A stretch of DNA of 64,000 nucleotides from Granulosicoccus sp045106475 (GTDB lineage Bacteria > Pseudomonadota > Gammaproteobacteria > Granulosicoccales > Granulosicoccaceae): positions 62,001-126,000 of the forward strand of contig JBGCEO010000023.1 in assembly GCA_045106475.1 (NCBI GenBank), written 5' to 3'. This document shows, piece after piece, positions 1 through 9,561 of the stretch. Each line of letters starts with the position of its first letter. Within the stretch, counting starts at the first letter, position 1. A program made the position numbers and the translations under genes. Under the pieces are notes generated by a model. The model was not told the DNA's origin and did not search any database. It saw only the letters and a list, made by a program, of their open reading frames with translations.

Positions 1-2180
1 AAACTTGTCGGAGAATACTCCGCTCGCACCGCATCAACCTCATCAACGCTCAAACCAAATTTGAAGAAATTCTGTTTGCCCACGGCCTCCAGTATTTCAA
101 CGTTAGCACCATCAAGTGTGCCGATGGTTATAGCGCCATTCATCATAAATTTCATATTGCCGGTTCCGGAGGCCTCCTTACCCGCAGTTGAAATCTGTTC
201 TGACAGATCAGCTGCTGGACAAATCACCTCCATCGACGACACGTTGTAATCCGGCAGAAATATCAGCTTCAGTTTTTCCGCAGTTCTGCGATCGTTATTG
301 ATGACATCAGCCACATTGTTGATCAGCTTGATGATCGCCTTGGCCATGTGGTAGCCAGGTGCGGCCTTACCGGCAATAAGAACGAACCGTGGCACATGAT
401 GATTTTTGCCGTCAAGAAGATCCAGATAGATATGTACTGCATTCAATACACAGAGCAATTGCCGTTTGTATTCATGCATACGTTTTACTTGAACATCGAA
501 CAACATCGCTGAATCAACTTTGATGCCGGTTCTTTCACTCACCAAAGAGCTGAGAGCAATTTTGTTCGTTTGCTTTATGTTGTGCCACTGTTCTTGCATC
601 AATGGATCATCAGCCAGCGCACTCAGTTGCTCTAGCCTATCCATATCATGCACCCAATCAGTGCCTAGACGCTCATCGAGCAAGCATCGCAGTCCAGGAT
701 TACAGTGGGCCAACCAGCGCCGCTGAGTGACACCGTTGGTCTTGTTGTTAAAACGTTCCGGCCAGATTTCATTGAAGTGTCTGAACAAACCGCTTCTAAG
801 CAATTCAGAGTGCAATGCGGCAACGCCATTTATCGAATAGCTCCCCACAATAGCGAGATGCGCCATCCGCACAACAGGTACCGAATCAAACGAGATTATC
901 GACATCTCCGCCTGCTGTTGCACTGCAGCAGGTGTATTTTGCGCGATATGTTCGAGAAAACGCCGGTTGATTTCCTGAATAATTTCGGTTGGCCTGGGAA
1001 GTAAAGCGCCTATCATGTTGAGTGACCAACACTCCAATGCTTCAGGCAGCAAGGTGTGGTTTGTATAGGCCATTACACGGGTTGTAATGCTCCAGGCTTC
1101 ATCCCATGACAAGGCGTGTTCATCTATCAACAAACGCATCAATTCAGGCACGGCCAGACTGGGATGCGTATCGTTTAATTGAAAACAATGTGCTTCGGCG
1201 AATCCTTCCAGACTGCTTGCACTGCGAAACCAGATTCGCAGCGCATCCTGCAAACTGGCTGATACCAGAAAGTACTGCTGACGTAGTCTCAATACCTTAC
1301 CGTTTTCACTGCTGTCATTGGGGTACAACACCATGGTGATGTTCTCAGCGGCGTTTTTGGCAGCAACAGACTCGGTGTAGCCTCCCGCATTGAACTCGCT
1401 AAGGTTAAATTCATCAGTGGCCGTGGCTTTCCATAGTCGCAGTGTATTAACCACGCCATTGCCATGACCGGGGATCGGCACATCGTATGGAACTGCAAGC
1501 ACATCATCTGTATTGACCCATCGATGGGTTAGCTTGCCTTGTATATCCGTGATCACATCTACATGACCACCAAAGCGAATTCTGCAGGCCAATTCGGGGC
1601 GTTCGAGTTCCCACACATGCCCTTCAGACAACCAATTGTCCGGTTTTTCTACTTGCCAGCCATGATCGATACCTTGTTTGAACATACCGTATCGATAGCG
1701 CAATCCATAACCTGTGACTGGCAATGCAAGTGATGCGCAGCTATCAAGAAAACAGGCTGCCAGTCTTCCCAGGCCGCCATTCCCCAATCCTGCATCATGT
1801 TCAAGCGCCTCTATTTGCTCTAGTCTGATTCCCAAGTCAGAGAGTGCCTGATGAAGTGCCTTGTCGAGTTCAAGATTGTGCACAGCATTGCCCAGAGCAC
1901 GCCCCATTAAATACTCCATGGACAAATAACAGGTACGACGCACAGTCGGCGACTCAACTGCCTTGCGCGTTGCACGCCAGTTAGACATCAGTTGATCGCG
2001 CACTGTCATAGCCACGGCTTTGTACAAAAAGTGTGCAGACGCATGATCGATATCGCGGCCCAGCGTATGCGAGAAGTTATTCTCTATAGAACACCGCAAC
2101 GACTCTGGATCGTTACTCGTCACCACCGGTTCTGATACCCAGTCTGCTCTGGGATCTACAAGTTTTCGTGCTTTAAGCAT
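1..2180 (-). CDS. glgP: Glycogen phosphorylase (partial, C-terminus beyond window)
   Basis: Releases glucose-1-phosphate from glycogen (GT35, PLP-dependent, cytoplasmic). I translated the minus strand from the ATG at 2180 and the frame stays open to the window edge, giving about 726 residues of an expected 800-830. The N-terminal part reads like the family (for example YLSMEYLMGRAL and the glycine-rich GLGNGGLGRLAACFLDS). Near the left edge the PLP motif GTGNMKF is present, with the Schiff-base lysine at about residue 677, so only the last roughly 100 residues are missing. It is divergent from glgCAB and separated from it by 201 bp. No clear Shine-Dalgarno precedes the ATG. Family assignment is secure; maltodextrin versus glycogen preference cannot be read from the sequence. 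Confidence 0.95.
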   Translation of the reverse strand, partial: MLKARKLVDPRADWVSEPVVTSNDPESLRCSIENNFSHTLGRDIDHASAHFLYKAVAMTVRDQLMSNWRATRKAVESPTVRRTCYLSMEYLMGRALGNAVHNLELDKALHQALSDLGIRLEQIEALEHDAGLGNGGLGRLAACFLDSCASLALPVTGYGLRYRYGMFKQGIDHGWQVEKPDNWLSEGHVWELERPELACRIRFGGHVDVITDIQGKLTHRWVNTDDVLAVPYDVPIPGHGNGVVNTLRLWKATATDEFNLSEFNAGGYTESVAAKNAAENITMVLYPNDSSENGKVLRLRQQYFLVSASLQDALRIWFRSASSLEGFAEAHCFQLNDTHPSLAVPELMRLLIDEHALSWDEAWSITTRVMAYTNHTLLPEALECWSLNMIGALLPRPTEIIQEINRRFLEHIAQNTPAAVQQQAEMSIISFDSVPVVRMAHLAIVGSYSINGVAALHSELLRSGLFRHFNEIWPERFNNKTNGVTQRRWLAHCNPGLRCLLDERLGTDWVHDMDRLEQLSALADDPLMQEQWHNIKQTNKIALSSLVSERTGIKVDSAMLFDVQVKRMHEYKRQLLCVLNAVHIYLDLLDGKNHHVPRFVLIAGKAAPGYHMAKAIIKLINNVADVINNDRRTAEKLKLIFLPDYNVSSMEVICPAADLSEQISTAGKEASGTGNMKFMMNGAITIGTLDGANVEILEAVGKQNFFKFGLSVDEVDAVRAEYSPTS

Positions 2181-2232
2181 GAGTCAGTTGAATATTGCGA
2201 GAGGGATTAAATAGACAGGTAGTTATAACGTG

Positions 2233-2245
2233 TTGCACGCTGCAA
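2233..2245. promoter_or_regulatory. Candidate operator in glgP/glgC divergent region
   Basis: TTGCA-CGC-TGCAA is a perfect inverted repeat with 5-bp arms in the middle of the 201-bp region between the divergent glgP and glgC starts. Size and symmetry resemble LacI/GntR-type operators. The arms are short and there is only one copy, so this is a weak candidate. Confidence 0.25.
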
Positions 2246-2381
2246 TGGGTCGCCGGAAATGTGAAGTACTGCAAGGACGAGACATCAAACCGTACTACCT
2301 CTTCTTCACATTCACAAGTGCTTTGCCAATTCCGATTGTTATGGGTAAGCTACTAACACGCCCCTACCAAATTGTCGTTGT

Positions 2382-3659
2382 ATGAGCACCGTAGACGAAA
2401 GGCATATATCAAGATTAACGCGAGATACCCTGGCTCTAATTCTAGCTGGAGGACAAGGCAGCCGTCTGCATGAATTAACCGAGTGGCGTGCTAAACCTGC
2501 TGTGCCTTTTGGCGGTAAGTTCAGGATCATCGATTTTGCCCTTTCCAATTGCATCAACTCCGGCATCCGTCGCGTTGGCGTGGCGACCCAGTACAAGGCA
2601 CACTCTCTGGTTCGCCATATTAGCCGCGGCTGGTCGGGCTTCAAAGCTGAATTCGGCGAGTTTGTGGAAATTCTTCCAGCCTCCAAACGCGTCGATGAGG
2701 GCTGGTATAAGGGAACAGCTGATGCAGTGTTTCAGAATCTGGACATTATTCGTACACACTCTCCGAAATTTGTACTTGTTCTAGGTGGTGACCACATATA
2801 CAAGATGGATTACGGCCCGCTCATATCCTCGCATGTTCAACGAGACTCTGATATGACGCTGTGTTGCGTGGAAGTCTCTGTAGAAGAAGCTGCCGGCGCG
2901 TTTGGAGTTGTTAAGGTAGATGAGTCTGGTCGCGTGTTGGAGTTCCAGGAAAAGCCTGCTCAGCCTGCAGAGATTCCGGGTAAACCCGGCAGAGTGCTGG
3001 CCTCTATGGGCAACTACGTTTTCAACACTGAATTTCTCTACGAACAATTAATCCGCGACGCTGATACACCTAATAGCACACATGATTTCGGCAAAGACAT
3101 ACTGCCCCACATCGTGGACAAATATGTGGTTCATGCATTTCGACTGGGTGACGATCAGCCTGAGAACAAAGGCCAACCTTACTGGCGAGATGTTGGAACT
3201 ATCGATGCTTTCTGGGAAGCAAATATGGAATTGGTCGACTTTCAACCGGAGTTCGACCTATACGACAAGGAATGGCCCATTTACACCTATCAGATGCAGC
3301 TACCCTCAGCCAAATTTGTTCACAACACCGCCGACAGGCGGGGTATGGCGCTGAACTGCATTGTCTCTGGCGGCTGCATCGTCTCAGGCGGCGCAGTTAA
3401 TCGCTCCTTGCTGTTTTCAAACGTTCGAGTCCGTTCTTACAGCGATATTGAAGATTCGGTTATCATGCCTAACGTGGAGGTTGGCAGAAATTGCATCGTA
3501 AAAAGAGCCATTATTGATTCGGGTACGGTGTTGCCGGAAGGCACCGATGTCGGCATTGATCAAGAACGTGACAAAGCGCGTGGGTTTCGGATTACAGAAA
3601 ATGGCATCACTCTTGTTACACCGAGTCATTTTGGTCAATTGCTGCATAGAATGCGCTGA
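2382..3659 (+). CDS. glgC: Glucose-1-phosphate adenylyltransferase
   Basis: Makes ADP-glucose from ATP and glucose-1-phosphate, the committed step of bacterial glycogen synthesis. The 425-residue protein has the N-terminal nucleotidyltransferase signature LILAGGQGSRL followed by KPAVPFGGK, the GGDHIYKMDY catalytic region near residue 135, and a C-terminal left-handed beta-helix segment with repeated IVSGG-like turns (about 310-390). The length matches E. coli GlgC (431 aa). It is the first gene of the plus-strand glgCAB set, with glgA following after 126 bp. The ATG at 2382 lacks a good Shine-Dalgarno but keeps the family N-terminus intact. Confidence 0.96.
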   Translation: MSTVDERHISRLTRDTLALILAGGQGSRLHELTEWRAKPAVPFGGKFRIIDFALSNCINSGIRRVGVATQYKAHSLVRHISRGWSGFKAEFGEFVEILPASKRVDEGWYKGTADAVFQNLDIIRTHSPKFVLVLGGDHIYKMDYGPLISSHVQRDSDMTLCCVEVSVEEAAGAFGVVKVDESGRVLEFQEKPAQPAEIPGKPGRVLASMGNYVFNTEFLYEQLIRDADTPNSTHDFGKDILPHIVDKYVVHAFRLGDDQPENKGQPYWRDVGTIDAFWEANMELVDFQPEFDLYDKEWPIYTYQMQLPSAKFVHNTADRRGMALNCIVSGGCIVSGGAVNRSLLFSNVRVRSYSDIEDSVIMPNVEVGRNCIVKRAIIDSGTVLPEGTDVGIDQERDKARGFRITENGITLVTPSHFGQLLHRMR

Positions 3660-3681
3660 TAAACCCTGTGTTCGGGGTTTA
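3660..3681 (+). terminator. Hairpin between glgC and glgA
   Basis: TAAACCC and GGGTTTA form a perfect 7-bp stem around an 8-base loop, immediately after the glgC stop codon. The following bases (CCTTCTTTGT) are only moderately T-rich. It may be a weak terminator or an mRNA-stabilising stem that sets the glgC to glgA ratio. Confidence 0.35.
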
Positions 3682-3785
3682 CCTTCTTTGTAGGCTTTGA
3701 GCCAACTGAGGTTCCGGCTTAAATAATGCGTTCAGGCGCTTGGCTGACGGATCTGCTGGATTACTAACGGACAAACGACTGAACC

Positions 3786-5348
3786 ATGTCATCGAAGCTT
3801 CACGTCTGCATGCTGGCAGCCGAAAATGATGTTATCCCCGGCGCAAAAGTGGGTGGTATCGGAGACGTGGTTCGCGATATCCCTACAGCCCTTGCCTCTC
3901 AGGATGTTGAGATAACAGTCATCATACCTGCCTACGGTGCGTTTCACTTACTTCCCGATGCAAAACTGGTTGGAGCCTGCAGCACCCTTTTTAGAGGCAA
4001 AACCGAACGTGTCGAAATCTACGAACTTTACGCTGATAGTATTCCAGGCGTTCGATATCTCGTTTTGCACAACCCTGTCTTCGCTGCGTGTGGCAAAGGG
4101 CATGTTTACTGCGATGATGACCCTTCGCAACCCTTCGCCACCGATGCCAACAAGTTCGCATTCTTTTGCGTGGCAGGCCTATCAGTCATTTCTCAAGATT
4201 TGATTGGCCAGGTTGATGTACTTCATCTTCACGATTGGCACACCGGCCTGGCAAGCGCGTTAATCAAATACGATCCTGCATTTGAATCACTAAAAGCACT
4301 GCGATGCGTGTTCAGTATTCATAACATTGCTCTGCAAGGTATCAGACCGCTTGCTGAAAACACCTCATCGTTGCAAACCTGGTTTCCCCACCTGCATTAC
4401 AACCCAGATGATCTAAGCGATCCGCGATGGCCACACTGCGTCAATCCGATCGCAACAGCAATAAGACTTGCTGATAGCGTGCACACTGTATCGCCAACGT
4501 ATGCCCGGGAGATTATCGAGAGTAACGATGCAAGTAAGGGGTTTCATGGTGGCGAAGGTTTGGAGGGTGATTTACAGAATGCAGCGCATCAGGGAAAACT
4601 AGTCGGGATTCTGAACGGCATAGACTACTCAAGCTCTGGGGGCGACGCGCTAAGCTGGCCGCAGTTCATCCAACAAACCAGCGATGAACTACTAAACATC
4701 ATGGCACGCAAACCAGAGCTGATCTCCATTGACTATCTCGCCCACCAACGGCTGATGCGCTGGCAGAACTTGACCCGTCCAAAACACATCATCACTGGTG
4801 TAGGACGACTAACCGGGCAGAAAATGGCACTGCTACTAAACCCCGTGGAAGATGGATCAATTCCGCTGGAAACCATGCTCGAATCACTTGATGAACGGGG
4901 TTTGTTCATACTACTGGGCTCCGGAGACAGCGAACTTGAAAATCAATGTCGTCTCATAGCCACACGGAACACACAATTTCTATTCCTCAACCTGTATTCG
5001 GATCGTCTTGCAAATTTGCTGTTTGCTAATGGAGATCTGTTTCTCATGCCCAGCTCGTTTGAACCTTGTGGCATCAGTCAGATGTTATCCATGCGTGAGG
5101 GACAGCCCTGTCTGGCGCATGCAGTTGGAGGTTTGCGTGACACCATCAATGATAACGAAGACGGTTTTCTGTTCGCCGGAGATTCGATGGAAGCGCAAAG
5201 TGCGGCTTTGCAAAGCCGCTTTGAGGAAATTCTCTTGATGCGTGAGCAGCGACCCGATAAATTCCGTGAAATTTCTAATAATGCACGAAAGCAACGGTTT
5301 GAATGGCGCAGCAGCGCCGAGCGCTATATCTCGGAGTTATACCAATGA
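3786..5348 (+). CDS. glgA: Glycogen synthase (GT5, ADP-glucose)
   Basis: Extends alpha-1,4-glucan chains with ADP-glucose. The 520-residue protein has the N-terminal KVGGIGDV form of the K-x-G-G substrate loop, DWHTG near residue 152, IHNIALQG, the GRLTGQK phosphate-binding Arg/Lys region and PSSFEPCGISQ with the catalytic Glu. It is somewhat longer than E. coli GlgA (477 aa). The stretch after NGID lacks the usual W-x-P-x-x-D pattern, so this is a divergent GlgA. Its TGA overlaps the glgB ATG (ATGA), which implies translational coupling. The start is the first ATG that leaves the KVGG loop near residue 24; no clear Shine-Dalgarno was seen. Confidence 0.92.
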   Translation: MSSKLHVCMLAAENDVIPGAKVGGIGDVVRDIPTALASQDVEITVIIPAYGAFHLLPDAKLVGACSTLFRGKTERVEIYELYADSIPGVRYLVLHNPVFAACGKGHVYCDDDPSQPFATDANKFAFFCVAGLSVISQDLIGQVDVLHLHDWHTGLASALIKYDPAFESLKALRCVFSIHNIALQGIRPLAENTSSLQTWFPHLHYNPDDLSDPRWPHCVNPIATAIRLADSVHTVSPTYAREIIESNDASKGFHGGEGLEGDLQNAAHQGKLVGILNGIDYSSSGGDALSWPQFIQQTSDELLNIMARKPELISIDYLAHQRLMRWQNLTRPKHIITGVGRLTGQKMALLLNPVEDGSIPLETMLESLDERGLFILLGSGDSELENQCRLIATRNTQFLFLNLYSDRLANLLFANGDLFLMPSSFEPCGISQMLSMREGQPCLAHAVGGLRDTINDNEDGFLFAGDSMEAQSAALQSRFEEILLMREQRPDKFREISNNARKQRFEWRSSAERYISELYQ

Positions 5349-7570
5349 GTCTGACCATCGACGCCGCTACGATCGAGTCCATAGTATGTGCCCGGCACCC
5401 CGAACCTTTTTCTATTCTTGGCCAGCATATTGATTCAGACGCCGAAGCAGGTACCGCGGCGGTTATCCGTAGCTTCCAACCGCACGCCGAGTCGGTCACG
5501 TTGTTAACCGATAAAGGTGACAAAATCGCACTGGAAAGAATTCACCGGGATGGATTGTTTGAAGTAAAGACTGAACAAGCCGTAGGCCCCTACAGACTGG
5601 AACTCACACAAGGCGAGCATCGTTGGCAGATCATTGATGCCTATTCTTTGAGTTCTGTTATAGGTGACCTGGACCGGCATCTGTTCAATGAAGGCACTCA
5701 CCAGGAACTCTACAAAACCTTAGGTTCTCACTGGATGGAGTTTGATGGTGTAGAGGGTGTTCATTTCGCCGTCTGGGCACCCAATGCCACTCGCGTGAGC
5801 GTGGTCGGAGATTTCAACGATTGGGATGGTCGTCGACATGCCATGCGCTCTCATCCTGGCAGCGGCGTATGGGATATTTTCATTCCGCAAGTAGGTCAGG
5901 GTGCGTTGTATAAATTTGAAATAGCTGCACAGGACGGGCATCTGCTGCCACTCAAGAATGACCCCTACGCTCCCTATTTCGAGCAACCCCCGGGCAATGC
6001 CTCCATCGTATTCAAAAGTAAATTTATTTGGAGCGATACGGACTACCTGAATCGCAAACGGGGCTTGGACATGCGCCAGCAACCTATCTCCATTTACGAA
6101 ATGCATGCAGGATCATGGCGGCACAACCTGCACGGAGATTCACTAAGCTATGTCGAGCTGGCAGCGACTCTTATTCCTTACTTGTTGGAAAATGGCTTTA
6201 CCCATGTTGAACTGATGCCCATCACCGAGCACCCCTTTGATGGTTCCTGGGGTTATCAACCGATCGGCTTGTTCGCACCGACCTCACGATTCGGTAGCCC
6301 TGATGATTTTCGACATTTTGTTGATGCCTGCCACGCAGTGGATATAGGCGTGATTATGGATTGGGTGCCTGCACATTTCCCAACCGATGAGCACGGCCTC
6401 GGCCAGTTTGACGGCACCCACCTCTACGAACATGCTGACCCTCGTCAGGGGATGCATCAGGATTGGCAAACTTTAATTTACAACTTTGGTCGACGTGAGG
6501 TAGCTAATTATCTTCTCAGCAATGCGCTTTACTGGATCAAAGAATTTCATCTTGACGGATTGCGCGTGGATGCTGTTGCCTCGATGTTGTATCTGGACTA
6601 TTCAAGAGAAGCCGGGCAGTGGATCCCAAACCGCCATGGCGGGAGGGAAAACCTTGAAGCCATAGAATTTCTCAAGCAAATGAATATTCTGGTACATGAA
6701 CAGGGGGCAATGACGCTGGCAGAAGAATCTACCTCCTTCCCGTCAGTGAGCCGTCCTACCTATGATGGAGGTCTGGGGTTTACCTTCAAATGGAATATGG
6801 GTTGGATGCATGACATTCTAGAGTTCATGAGTAAAGACTCTGCCTACCGAAAATACCATCACAACAGCCTGACCTTTGGCATGATCTACGCGTTTAGCGA
6901 GAATTTTACCCTGCCCTTTTCCCACGATGAGGTGGTTTACGGCAAAGGCTCTATGATTAACAAGATGCCTGGCGATGACTGGCAGAAGTTTGCGAACCTG
7001 CGTGCGCTGTACACAATGATGTTCAGCTATCCCGGTAAGAAGCTCAATTTTATGGGCAGCGAGATTGCGCAATACAGCGAGTGGCAACATGATGGCAGCA
7101 TTCAGTGGCATCTGTTAGAAGAACCCAAGCATAGAGGCATGCAATTTCTGGTAAGAGATCTAAACAAACTCTATACCAGCCATCCTGCGCTGCATGAAAC
7201 GGACTGCAACGCCTTGGGTTTCGAATGGATCGACTGTGATGATGTGGAGCAAAGCGTGATTTCCTACTACCGTTACTCCGCAGACAGAGACCGAAGCGTT
7301 ATTACGATCTGCAATTTCACGCCTGTCATTCGAAATAACTACCGGATTGGCGTTAACGAGCCGGGCAACTACGTCGAGCTGCTTAATTCTGACGATGAAA
7401 TCTATGGCGGTAGTGGGCAGGGAAATGGCCTGAAAAGCGGCGAACGAGATAGGAAACCCATCGCTGCAGAGGACATCAGTGCACATGACAGACCTGCATC
7501 ATTGAGCCTCACCCTGCCCCCGCTAGCAGTACTGATGATAGAACTGGCTGGTAAGAGTCCTAAGGCCTGA
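5345..7570 (+). CDS. glgB: 1,4-alpha-glucan branching enzyme
   Basis: Introduces alpha-1,6 branches into glycogen (GH13). The 741-residue protein has an N-terminal beta-sandwich region and a CBM48-like domain (FAVWAPNATRVSVVGDFN, about 140-230). A TIM-barrel catalytic domain follows with the nucleophile region GLRVDAVAS (Asp near 408), the acid LAEEST (Glu near 460) and FSHDEVV (Asp near 527), then a C-terminal beta domain. An open frame extends upstream to 5303, but the ATG at 5345 overlaps the glgA stop (ATGA) and gives the usual bacterial GlgB length (E. coli 728 aa), so 5345 is preferred. Confidence 0.95.
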   Translation: MSLTIDAATIESIVCARHPEPFSILGQHIDSDAEAGTAAVIRSFQPHAESVTLLTDKGDKIALERIHRDGLFEVKTEQAVGPYRLELTQGEHRWQIIDAYSLSSVIGDLDRHLFNEGTHQELYKTLGSHWMEFDGVEGVHFAVWAPNATRVSVVGDFNDWDGRRHAMRSHPGSGVWDIFIPQVGQGALYKFEIAAQDGHLLPLKNDPYAPYFEQPPGNASIVFKSKFIWSDTDYLNRKRGLDMRQQPISIYEMHAGSWRHNLHGDSLSYVELAATLIPYLLENGFTHVELMPITEHPFDGSWGYQPIGLFAPTSRFGSPDDFRHFVDACHAVDIGVIMDWVPAHFPTDEHGLGQFDGTHLYEHADPRQGMHQDWQTLIYNFGRREVANYLLSNALYWIKEFHLDGLRVDAVASMLYLDYSREAGQWIPNRHGGRENLEAIEFLKQMNILVHEQGAMTLAEESTSFPSVSRPTYDGGLGFTFKWNMGWMHDILEFMSKDSAYRKYHHNSLTFGMIYAFSENFTLPFSHDEVVYGKGSMINKMPGDDWQKFANLRALYTMMFSYPGKKLNFMGSEIAQYSEWQHDGSIQWHLLEEPKHRGMQFLVRDLNKLYTSHPALHETDCNALGFEWIDCDDVEQSVISYYRYSADRDRSVITICNFTPVIRNNYRIGVNEPGNYVELLNSDDEIYGGSGQGNGLKSGERDRKPIAAEDISAHDRPASLSLTLPPLAVLMIELAGKSPKA

Positions 7571-7620
7571 TATACACTTCGTACCTGTATGTCTGATCTA
7601 TGGAATTGGCGCTTTAAACT

Positions 7621-9558
7621 ATGAAGAAACTGCTAGTACTTGCTCTTTTGGGACTTGTCCTTGGGGGTGGTGTGTGGAAACTACAGAATCCGCAGGGAAC
7701 TGTAGACGATCTGCGAACGCAGGCTGAAGGCGTAGCCGCACGGCTTAACACTGGCATCCAGGCGGGCGTACAGTCGATAAGCGGCACGGAAACGGCAACG
7801 GCCGGACAGTCATCGCAGCAGCAGCAGGCGCTGCTGACTCGTCTGGAAGGCCTGGAGGCTAACACGGCAGAACAACAGGCGATCAGCGATCGCCTTGCCA
7901 GTCTCGAGACTTCGTTATCAGCACAGCAGGCTGCCGCTGAAAGCACCGCCAGTGATGTGGATACGAATGGTGATCTGACAGATTTAACCGCCCGCCTAGC
8001 GCAGCTCGAAGACTCGCTTTCGTCGCAGCAGGCAATGACAGCGCGCCTGGAGGATCTGGAAAAACGCCTTAGTGAATATGCGGAGGCGGCTTCAACGGAC
8101 AACCAGAGCGGCGAGGAGCTGGCTGCGATAAGCAGCTTGGTGAGTGGCTCGGAAACAAGGCTGAATACTGTCGATCAGCGTCTCAGCGCCCAGGATGAGG
8201 CTTTGACGGCCGCCAACAGCTCGGTTGAACAGGTCCGGGAAGAACTAGCCTCGGTTGGCACCTCGGTCAGGGATATCTCAGCCGGAAACGATGCAGGTAT
8301 CGTGCGTCTGGATGCTATTGACAGCCGACTCGACTTACTGGTTAGACGACTAGATGAGCAAACCACTGTCGCAGACTTGAAATCCATCAACGACAATGTC
8401 AATAGTATTAGCACGCAATTATCGAGTCTCGCAGACGATCAGACAGCGCTGGAGAAGTCAGTCTCGGAGAATGTTTCCGAAATGAACGATCGTGCCGATG
8501 CGCTCAGTCTCAGGCTAAATACCCTGGCTTCACAAAACAGGTCGCAAATTGAAAACCCTGAAACCAGTGGCGATGATACCAGTGCTTCTGATGGCTCCAG
8601 CAACCAATCCGCCGAAGACACGGTACAGGCTGTATCTGCTTTCAATGCCGGACTCGACGAACGTTTTTCTGCCATCGAGTCGCGTCTTACTACAGTCAAT
8701 TCTGATTCCCGTCGAATTTCAACGCTCAATGAACAGTTAGAGGCAGCGCGAAAGAAAATTACGCAGCTCGAGGCACGTGATGCACTCACTCTACAATCAT
8801 TTGAAGAGATCAACGGATCCATCTCCGAGCTGAAAACTGCCAGCGATTCGCTTTCGATAGATACAGTTCAAGCAGAAGTTCGCGATCAATTAGCTCTGGT
8901 GCAGGCGCAGCTGGAAAGTAATATTGAGGCCAACAACACCGACGCATTGGAAGAATTACTTGATTCCACACGTGGTCAGATTCAGAGCCTTGAGCAACGC
9001 GTGCTGGAACTCCCGGCCGCTTCATCTGAAGCAGACAATGCCCAACAGATTCAAAGTGCCCTTGAATCGCAGATCGCCGCGTTAGAACGTCGCCTCGAAA
9101 CTGCCAGCAACGCTGACCCGGCGCTGATCAGTAAATTGAGCACTGTAAAAGAGCAAGTGGATCAATTAGCGGCTAAAGGATTCATCACACAAGATGATCT
9201 CAGAGCCCGGCAGGAAGGCAAAGCAGTTGAATACAAAATCTACTTTGATCGCAACAGTGCCGAGGTTACCGAAGATGCAGCCAAAGTACTCAGCTCGTTC
9301 ATAGCTCAAGAGAAAAACCGTACTACCGGCGTATCGATTTTTGGTTTTACCGACCGACGTGGTCCGGCGATCTACAATCAACAGCTCGCTCTACAACGTG
9401 CGACCAATGTGCGTTCTTTCCTGATTCAAAACGGACTCGACTACACCAAAATTAAAACAATCAGTGGATTGGGTGAGGACGCTGCAGCAGCGGTTTTACC
9501 TGACAATGCTGATGATGCTCAACAGCGTGTTGTCGTGTTGTACGCCGCTCAACAATAG
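7621..9558 (+). CDS. OmpA-domain coiled-coil envelope protein
   Basis: A 645-residue protein with an N-terminal signal anchor (MKKLLVLALLGLVLGGGVW). About 500 residues follow of low-complexity, Gln/Ser/Ala/Leu-rich heptad-like sequence with recurrent R-L-x-x-L-E and Q-L-S-S-L segments, consistent with a long coiled coil. A C-terminal OmpA-like peptidoglycan-binding domain starts near residue 535 (YFDRNSAEVT, then GFTDRRG...YNQQLALQRA, keeping the Asp and Arg that contact diaminopimelate). It probably sits in the periplasm or inner membrane and reaches peptidoglycan. It lies 50 bp after glgB and 3 bp before the nicotinamidase gene. The function of the coiled coil is unknown. Confidence 0.8.
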   Translation: MKKLLVLALLGLVLGGGVWKLQNPQGTVDDLRTQAEGVAARLNTGIQAGVQSISGTETATAGQSSQQQQALLTRLEGLEANTAEQQAISDRLASLETSLSAQQAAAESTASDVDTNGDLTDLTARLAQLEDSLSSQQAMTARLEDLEKRLSEYAEAASTDNQSGEELAAISSLVSGSETRLNTVDQRLSAQDEALTAANSSVEQVREELASVGTSVRDISAGNDAGIVRLDAIDSRLDLLVRRLDEQTTVADLKSINDNVNSISTQLSSLADDQTALEKSVSENVSEMNDRADALSLRLNTLASQNRSQIENPETSGDDTSASDGSSNQSAEDTVQAVSAFNAGLDERFSAIESRLTTVNSDSRRISTLNEQLEAARKKITQLEARDALTLQSFEEINGSISELKTASDSLSIDTVQAEVRDQLALVQAQLESNIEANNTDALEELLDSTRGQIQSLEQRVLELPAASSEADNAQQIQSALESQIAALERRLETASNADPALISKLSTVKEQVDQLAAKGFITQDDLRARQEGKAVEYKIYFDRNSAEVTEDAAKVLSSFIAQEKNRTTGVSIFGFTDRRGPAIYNQQLALQRATNVRSFLIQNGLDYTKIKTISGLGEDAAAAVLPDNADDAQQRVVVLYAAQQ

Positions 9559-9561
9559 CTC

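Noticed and set aside
520..1733. Several open frames of 60-100 codons on both strands in the first 1.8 kb
   Set aside because: They lie inside the continuous minus-strand glycogen phosphorylase frame, which reads as GlgP throughout and ends only at the window edge.
7614..8822. Minus-strand frames of 79-162 codons, rich in Ser/Arg/Cys
   Set aside because: Shadows of the coiled-coil gene; composition is what antisense of Gln/Glu/Leu-rich coding gives, and no start signals were seen.
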